22,648 bases of DNA from a virus. The stretch lies in the IMG/VR virus record IMGVR_UViG_3300035703_000424, positions 1 through 22,648 of that record; one strand, given 5' to 3'. Within the stretch, counting starts at the first letter, position 1. Each line of letters starts with the position of its first letter. Shown piece after piece: positions 15,601 to 19,942 of the stretch. The translations under genes were made by a program, and so were the position numbers. The notes below the pieces were generated by a model. It searched no databases. It was not told the origin of the DNA and saw nothing but the letters and a program-made list of their open reading frames with translations.

Positions 15601-16983
15601 GTGAATGCTCCCGTTAATCTGCCGCCAGCCGCAATCGAACAGCCGGTCATCCAGACTCCGCTGGATCAAGTCACTGTTACGACAGGGCCTGATAAGGCAG
15701 AGGTGAATGCGCCTGTTGTTCAGCCGCCTCCGACTCCTGTTGAGTTGGCAGCCCCTGTTGAGCAAGTCACTGTTACGACACCGCAGACGCCGCCTCAGAA
15801 GCCGGACGTGCCGGTTGTCGTGCCACCGCCTGCTCCTCCGCCGGTTATTCAAACACCGTTGGATCAGGTGACTGTGACCACGAGTCCGGATAAGTCTGAC
15901 GTTAATTTACCGACGCCGACACTGCCGCCACCGACTGCTGTTGAGTTGGCGGCCCCAGTGGAGCAAGTGACGGTAACGACTAACCCAAGAACAAATGGTG
16001 AGTTGAACGTCCCGACACCGACTGTGCCGACCACAACGCCGTTTACGCCGCCAACTGCCCCAACTCCGATCAACACTCCAGATTTGCTGGATACGTTGAA
16101 GGATAAAACGAAGGATATTTTGACGGATGCTGCGGTTGCTCAGTTGCTCGGTGCGCTGGCCGGTGGTGGTGGCGGAACCGGAACAAGCTCGACTGGTGGT
16201 GGCGGAGGGTATACCGGCACTGGTGGAACGGGAACTATTCCGGAAGGATTTGGCCGCAAGTACGTTGGCGCACCGTTTGATTATCGCCATGGGTTCTTGC
16301 CTGAGTGGATGTTCTTCTCGAACTTGAATCCGCCAGCGTCAATTGACACCACTCAACCCGGAACGACTGGTGGCGGCACTACCGGAGGCGGTGGTGGCGG
16401 CGGTCGAACCGGCGGCACGGATGATGGCACGACTCAGCAAAAGGCCATTGGTGGCGCCATCAAGTCGTACTCACCTCGTGGCTACTTGGAGATGATCCAA
16501 GGCTACAGTGAGGGCGGTGAGATAGAAGAAGCCATGATGAAAGAGTCTGGCGCTCCGATGACAGACGGCAGTCGCCAACTAATCCCGCTGACGCAGGCTG
16601 CCATCTTGGGGCAGCTTCCAGAAGGTCAGACCGATGATGTCATTCAGAAGTTCATCGATCTGCATGGCAACCGCGCCTTCCGCAAACTCCGTGAAGAAAC
16701 TCTAGAGTCTGTTGCCAACGGCAGCCGCAAGGAAGGAATGGTGGAAGGCCACACTGGCGGCATGGACGATATGGTGGATGGCGTCATTGGCAGCAGCGAA
16801 CGAGTCGCTGTATCGCCGGGCGAGTTCATCATTCCTGCCGATGTGGTCAGCATGCTCGGAGATGGGAATAGTGACTCGGGAAGGCATAAACTTGAGCAGA
16901 TGATGTCCCGGGTTCGTAAGGATAAAACTGGGTCAACCAAGCAGGCGCGACCCATTAACTCAGCCAAAGTCTTGCCTGCTTGA
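12685..16983 (+). CDS. Giant virion-associated protein with Pro-rich repeat linker (1432 aa)
   Basis: GAGAGAG at 12670-12676 lies eight bases before the ATG. Residues 20-55 hold the conserved start TMLMHVAPSEVKYLADLGG with NPMTGLPEAF. A hydrophobic, Gly/Ala rich stretch follows (about 57-115), and a second lies at about 709-795. Residues about 247-260 read MARGGTVQRKYDGF. Residues 853-1132 are an eight-unit Pro-rich repeat, then come two Gly runs (about 1155-1185 and 1220-1250). The C-terminus (from about 1266) is conserved: GGMDDMVDGVIGSSERVAVS, PGEFIIPADVVSMLGDG and KLEQMMSRVR. I recall this last block from environmental phage internal or tail proteins. Hydrophobic helices in a huge late protein suggest a DNA-ejection or tape-measure-like role, which is inference. 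Confidence 0.75.
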   Translation: MPNQTMQGLAGILAEQGRYGDTMLMHVAPSEVKYLADLGGITENPMTGLPEAFKFRDVLPFIGSAFLGPAFKAVGFSPGVSSFLASTASTMIGGGSLEKGIMSGLVSSSLGRLGRNLAATAPDAAVDAATGQPIADTGYKFGIFKKPETGTFGSRYSEAFQSPEFNPIEMAKVATEGGLDNFMEQLQKPGVLLPLTTGLGELARINAEEDYIRQYQNFLTSQAQRRKQLQTKYPQIIPSSNPYYRPGMARGGTVQRKYDGFSFDSIGFDEYGRDAILPEYAMPVGVGGLTPIDEYAAPSEEWFLWSDGTYNRLPEGTGIRTPYDQLPDTYKAVDVRGQQPEAGPGVPLAGDDGSVPVRATTPLPEELIYNATVPEVMPVRYEVDEIIERPPPASPQEIGQSQELNVPQVLPSPRRDEPVGILTPVPEEPIYTPPVTPADSQPAPVDVSNFFVAGADVPQSTGFNEQALYELGALLSQPKTGGQVDVARNFAIGPISVDPNVSATVYKPIGQPTVEEPPQQTLADYGLTQAEADAIAANMKPLYSDVDTAAMEANFLAGLSPEELKGVEQMNEYSSFLKNRFDDIRQALAAKDFDKAFKLAISGDEQYIEKFNPGEMTQGIFTANMMRTSDISQMAGPMTEDDIRAYYEAMPVDKVIPLLYPGAKVGDYIYTIDKNAAMQKDIAALKASGGVGYPTAADQVGMKSTKQNLTIPLITVALAFAGVPFALGDAVASSSIGAKLGLAGLNKAATTALGSAIIGASGSALQGGSFEDALKAGLIAGGLSFIAETALGGIKDAYNNWALDNLPLGEQVNNTLVTVADPNTVIVSAVNQANSIAQATTQAAAQVAAQQTTQPEVKVTTGRDAMQPSAPVTTIVTPPAEPLVQTPLDQVTVRTGPETAQQPNAPVVVTPPPAPEQPVVQTPLDQVTVRTGPETAQQPNAPVVVPPPAPPPDVVQPPLDQVTVRTGPDKGEVNAPVNLPPAAIEQPVIQTPLDQVTVTTGPDKAEVNAPVVQPPPTPVELAAPVEQVTVTTPQTPPQKPDVPVVVPPPAPPPVIQTPLDQVTVTTSPDKSDVNLPTPTLPPPTAVELAAPVEQVTVTTNPRTNGELNVPTPTVPTTTPFTPPTAPTPINTPDLLDTLKDKTKDILTDAAVAQLLGALAGGGGGTGTSSTGGGGGYTGTGGTGTIPEGFGRKYVGAPFDYRHGFLPEWMFFSNLNPPASIDTTQPGTTGGGTTGGGGGGGRTGGTDDGTTQQKAIGGAIKSYSPRGYLEMIQGYSEGGEIEEAMMKESGAPMTDGSRQLIPLTQAAILGQLPEGQTDDVIQKFIDLHGNRAFRKLREETLESVANGSRKEGMVEGHTGGMDDMVDGVIGSSERVAVSPGEFIIPADVVSMLGDGNSDSGRHKLEQMMSRVRKDKTGSTKQARPINSAKVLPA
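15241..16080 (+). repeat. Eight Pro-rich repeats of 32-36 codons
   Basis: Units begin near 15241, 15340, 15448, 15553, 15655, 15751, 15853 and 15952. Each carries PLDQVTVRTGP or APVEQVTVTT followed by a Pro-rich spacer (for example NAPVVVPPPAPPP). Units 2 and 3 are nearly identical at their starts, while the first and last are degenerate. It is in frame within the 1432-residue protein and probably forms a long extended linker. Confidence 0.85.
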
Positions 16984-16985
16984 TT

Positions 16986-16992
16986 AGAGGGA
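16986..16992 (+). promoter_or_regulatory. Ribosome binding site of the 496-residue ejection-type gene
   Basis: AGAGGGA lies six bases before the ATG at 16999, in the 15-base gap after the giant gene. Confidence 0.6.
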
Positions 16993-16998
16993 ATATCC

Positions 16999-18489
16999 AT
17001 GGCAGAAACAGCACCCACTAGCACTACGGTTTACCAACAGGCACTGCCTGAGTACGCCGCCCCTTATTTCGAGCGTCTGCTTCAAAGAGCAGAGACGGAA
17101 AGCCTGCAGGGCTATCAGCCCTATACAGGCGCAAGACTTGCTGACTTCACAGCGGGAGAAAGGGCGGCACAGGCTGGCATTGGAGCATTAACTCGACCAG
17201 ATCAAATTGCTGCTGCGACTGGCGTTGCTGCCAGAGCAGCGCAAGCAGGCCCAAGTGCTTTTGAGTACGCCCAAGGATATACCCCGGGATCATTCACGGC
17301 TGGGTACACGCCATCAGATGTCGCCTCCACCTACACTGCCGGACAGCTAGGCAGTCTCTACACTGCAGGCGCTTACGCCCCTCAGTATCAAGCCAGAGAC
17401 TTCACCTCGGGATACACGGCAGGAACCTTTACTCCCGGCTATCAGGCTGGCCAGTTAGGTATTGCAACCCAGTTCACTCCGGCTGCTGCAGCTGCGTACA
17501 TGACGCCGTATCAAGAGGCTGTCACTAGCGCCGCTGTTCGAGAGTTGGAGAAGGGGGCCGAGAGAGCAAGGACCGGAATCAGTCAGGCAGCCGCTCAAGC
17601 GGGTGGTCGCGGTGGATATCGTGAAGCCCTTGAGCGTTCTGAGTTGCAACGCAATGTGCTGGAGCAAGTGGGCGATGTCACTGCCAAGGGCCGTGCCGCC
17701 GCTTATGAGCAAGCACTGCAACAGTTTGAACGTGATCGTCAGGCGCAGATGCAAGGCTTCCAGCTTCAAGAGTCTGCCCGTCAGCAGCAAGCACAGCTTA
17801 ACTTCTCTGCCCAGCAAGCTGGTGAGCAGGCAAGACAGCGTGCAGCAGAACTGGGTCTCACCGCCCAGCAGCAGGCTGAAGCGGCAAGGCAGGCTGCGGA
17901 AGAATTCCGCTTGCGTGGATTTCAGGCCACTGAAGGTGCGAGGCAGGCTCAGTCCCAAATTGGGATATCGGGCTTCCAAGCGCAGGAAGGCGCACGGCAG
18001 ACGGCAGCCCAACTAGGCCTTTCCGCACAGCAATTTAATCAGCAACAAAGACAGGCTGCTGCTGAGTTGGCGGCTCGTCAGGAGGCTGCCCGTGAGGCAG
18101 CCCGTCAACAACAGTACCAGTTTGGACTGGCCGGCTTGCAGCAGGATTTGGCGGGACGTCAGCAGCAGCTGGCGGCAGCGCAGACGCTTGGCAATTTGGG
18201 ACAAACCCAGCAGGCCCTAGACGTTGAGCGGTTCGGACAGCAAGAGGCAGTGGGTCAGCGTCAACGCGCATTGAACCAAGCCTCGCTCGATGTCGGCTAC
18301 CAAGACTTCCTGAACCAGCTGGGCTACACGCAGGGGCAGTTGGGCTTCTACTCCAACATCCTTCGCGGTGTTCCGGTTCAGCCGCAGCAAACGGTTTCGA
18401 CATTCCAGCAGCAGCCGAGCCTGTTCCAGTCCACGCTAGGAGCGGGGCTGTCTGGGCTTGGGCTTTACAACGCACTTCGAGGGGGCTAA
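16999..18489 (+). CDS. Putative DNA-ejection / internal virion protein with two repeat arrays (496 aa)
   Basis: The N-terminus (residues 12-60) is helical: YQQALPEYAAPYFERLLQRA then GARLADFTAGERAAQAGIG. Residues 94-156 are seven nine-residue Tyr-Thr-Ala-Gly type repeats. Next comes a conserved block, AYMTPYQEAV (165-174) followed by AQAGGRGGYREALERSELQR. I recall such a block from phage proteins described as DNA-transfer or injection proteins, where it reads YMNPYQ and GAFGGSR. Residues 253-390 are a helical Gln/Ala rich array with Arg-Gln at exactly 18-residue spacing. The C-terminus (YQDFLNQLGYTQGQLGFYSN and GLGLYNALRGG) is helical then Gly rich. The composition and long helix suit a protein packed in the capsid and ejected with DNA. 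This role is inferred from pattern, and no enzyme motif is seen. Confidence 0.75.
   Translation: MAETAPTSTTVYQQALPEYAAPYFERLLQRAETESLQGYQPYTGARLADFTAGERAAQAGIGALTRPDQIAAATGVAARAAQAGPSAFEYAQGYTPGSFTAGYTPSDVASTYTAGQLGSLYTAGAYAPQYQARDFTSGYTAGTFTPGYQAGQLGIATQFTPAAAAAYMTPYQEAVTSAAVRELEKGAERARTGISQAAAQAGGRGGYREALERSELQRNVLEQVGDVTAKGRAAAYEQALQQFERDRQAQMQGFQLQESARQQQAQLNFSAQQAGEQARQRAAELGLTAQQQAEAARQAAEEFRLRGFQATEGARQAQSQIGISGFQAQEGARQTAAQLGLSAQQFNQQQRQAAAELAARQEAAREAARQQQYQFGLAGLQQDLAGRQQQLAAAQTLGNLGQTQQALDVERFGQQEAVGQRQRALNQASLDVGYQDFLNQLGYTQGQLGFYSNILRGVPVQPQQTVSTFQQQPSLFQSTLGAGLSGLGLYNALRGG
17278..17466 (+). repeat. Seven nonapeptide (27-base) repeats
   Basis: Tyr codons fall at residues 94, 103, 112, 121, 130, 139 and 148, exactly nine apart. 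Units read YTPGSFTAG, YTPSDVAST, YTAGQLGSL, YTAGAYAPQ, YQARDFTSG, YTAGTFTPG and YQAGQLGIA. Confidence 0.85.
17755..18174 (+). repeat. Eight exact 18-residue (54-base) helical repeats
   Basis: Arg-Gln occurs at residues 261, 279, 297, 315, 333, 351, 369 and 387, always 18 apart. The surrounding pattern is E-G-A-R-Q-x-x-x-Q-L-G-L-S-A-Q-Q. The Arg codons are CGT, AGA, AGG, AGG, CGG, AGA, CGT and CGT. Confidence 0.9.
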
Positions 18490-18492
18490 TCG

Positions 18493-19917
18493 ATGAGCCT
18501 GATTGACCAACAGAAGGACTTGGAGTCCTTTAGCGACCAGTCCTTATTGCAAGAAGCCCAACAGCCGATGCGGGGCTACCCCCCGTACCTCGTCATGGCT
18601 GAGATTCAACGCCGCCAGCAGGATCGCCAGCGGGTTGAGCGGCAGATGGCAGCCCAGCAGGAGGCAGCTCCCCCGGTCGCTCAGCAGCAGGCAGCCGCCT
18701 TTGCAGGACAGATGATGCGGGATCAGGCTATGGCCGCTCCTCAAGGCATTTCAGCCGCTATGCCGCCTCAGGCTGGCATGGGGATGGGTCAGCCTATGGA
18801 AGCTCCTATGGCTCCTCCGGAGGCCGCTGGAATCATGGGCGGCATGCCGGTTCAAGGCATGGCTGGAGGCGGGGAAGTGAAGCGGATGCAGACTGGAACA
18901 GATGTTCCAAATGATCCGCTCTATCGTTTCGGAACTTTCCTATCCAATCTCCCCTCTGCCGCTAGGCGGATGCGATCCCCTGCCGGTTTGATGCGAGAGA
19001 TCGCAGCGGCAGAAGCCGCTGGCAGAGACACTTCCGCTCTACGGGCAGAGTTAGCCGCTCTCCAAGGGCAGGCTGTCCCTGCTATCGGGGAGACTCCAGT
19101 GGCTACGCCGTCTTCGGCTCCCGCCATCACATCCGTTGCCGCTGCCCCTCGTATCCCGGGCATTGCGAATATCGTTAGCGGACAGGTCGATATGATTCGG
19201 GGAGTGCCAGTAGCGGGAGACACTGTGGCGACTCCGGCCGCTACCCCTGTCGCCCCGCAGGATGGGGTTCGCCCAACCGTAGCCAGACGCCCCGGCATCG
19301 AGGCTCTGCAGGAAGTGGCTGTCACTGGCAAACGCGCTGATGAATTCACTCCGGAGATGCTGGAGCGTTACTACCGCTATCAGCCGAACAAGGAAGAGTT
19401 CGAGAAGATGCGGCAGGCTGAATTGCTGGCCGGCCTCGGCGAAGTGATTGGTACTGCCACTCAACGCGGGGATATTGCACGCGGCTTGTCGGCGTTGACT
19501 CGTCAACAGCAGGCAGCCAATCGCGAGTTCCGCCGTGAGCAGCGCGACTTTGAGATGGGCTTGATGGGAATCAAAGAGCGTCAACGTGCAGAGCAACGGG
19601 CTGACGCTCGTGAGCTTGCAGCCATCGCTCGTGATCAGGCTCGGTTCGACACCGAGGTTCGCCTCAAACTCACTGAAATCGACATGCGTCGTCAAGCTCT
19701 GCGCGAAGAGGCTGCTGCCAGAGTGGCGGCAGCCAAGAACGATGCTGAGCGTTTGGCGATTGCGCGGCAAGCGCAGGAAAACGACGATAGCTTGTTGGCT
19801 GCTAGAGAGGACTTGCTCAAGGCGCAGTCGGAGTACTACCGAGGCAAGGGAACATCGACGCTTCCCTTGATGGGACAGGGCTTCGCCTCTGCTTCTGACT
19901 TAGAATCTGCGCTGTAA
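18493..19917 (+). CDS. Coiled-coil internal virion-type protein (474 aa)
   Basis: GAGGGGG at 18479-18485 lies seven bases before the ATG. The first 60 residues hold a conserved MRGYPPYLVMAEIQRRQQDR segment, in which a helix begins after a short GYPPYL turn; I recall this start from environmental phage structural genes. Residues 60-120 are Gln, Pro, Met and Ala rich and low in complexity. GMAGGGEVKRMQTGTD (about 121-136) resembles the MARGGTVQRKY segment of the 1432-residue protein. Residues 265-440 form a long charged helix (QQQAANREFRREQRDFEMG and the EEAAARVAAAKNDAERL segment), likely a coiled coil. The last residues are Ser/Leu rich. Position between the 496-residue protein and the large open-ended gene suggests a shared injection or internal-core complex. 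No enzyme motif is visible. Confidence 0.75.
   Translation: MSLIDQQKDLESFSDQSLLQEAQQPMRGYPPYLVMAEIQRRQQDRQRVERQMAAQQEAAPPVAQQQAAAFAGQMMRDQAMAAPQGISAAMPPQAGMGMGQPMEAPMAPPEAAGIMGGMPVQGMAGGGEVKRMQTGTDVPNDPLYRFGTFLSNLPSAARRMRSPAGLMREIAAAEAAGRDTSALRAELAALQGQAVPAIGETPVATPSSAPAITSVAAAPRIPGIANIVSGQVDMIRGVPVAGDTVATPAATPVAPQDGVRPTVARRPGIEALQEVAVTGKRADEFTPEMLERYYRYQPNKEEFEKMRQAELLAGLGEVIGTATQRGDIARGLSALTRQQQAANREFRREQRDFEMGLMGIKERQRAEQRADARELAAIARDQARFDTEVRLKLTEIDMRRQALREEAAARVAAAKNDAERLAIARQAQENDDSLLAAREDLLKAQSEYYRGKGTSTLPLMGQGFASASDLESAL
18514..18530. repeat. 7-bp inverted repeat, second copy of a shared dyad
   Basis: AAGGACT and AGTCCTT flank TGG, 21 bases into the 474-residue gene. The arms equal the inner arms of the dyad at 11195-11213, but the reading frame relative to the motif differs. 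Confidence 0.55.
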
Positions 19918-19942
19918 TCACACTCGATAATTGGGGTTCTGA

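Noticed and set aside
16127-16420. Gly-codon (GGT/GGC) rich stretches that could be read as simple DNA repeats
   Set aside because: They are in-frame Gly linkers of the giant protein with ordinary variation, and not an independent element.
12685-16983. Classic tape-measure protein call for the 1432-residue gene
   Set aside because: It has hydrophobic blocks and great length, but lacks the long uninterrupted helical body and the surrounding tail-tube and minor tail genes of long-tailed phages. It is kept as a virion-associated protein of uncertain role.
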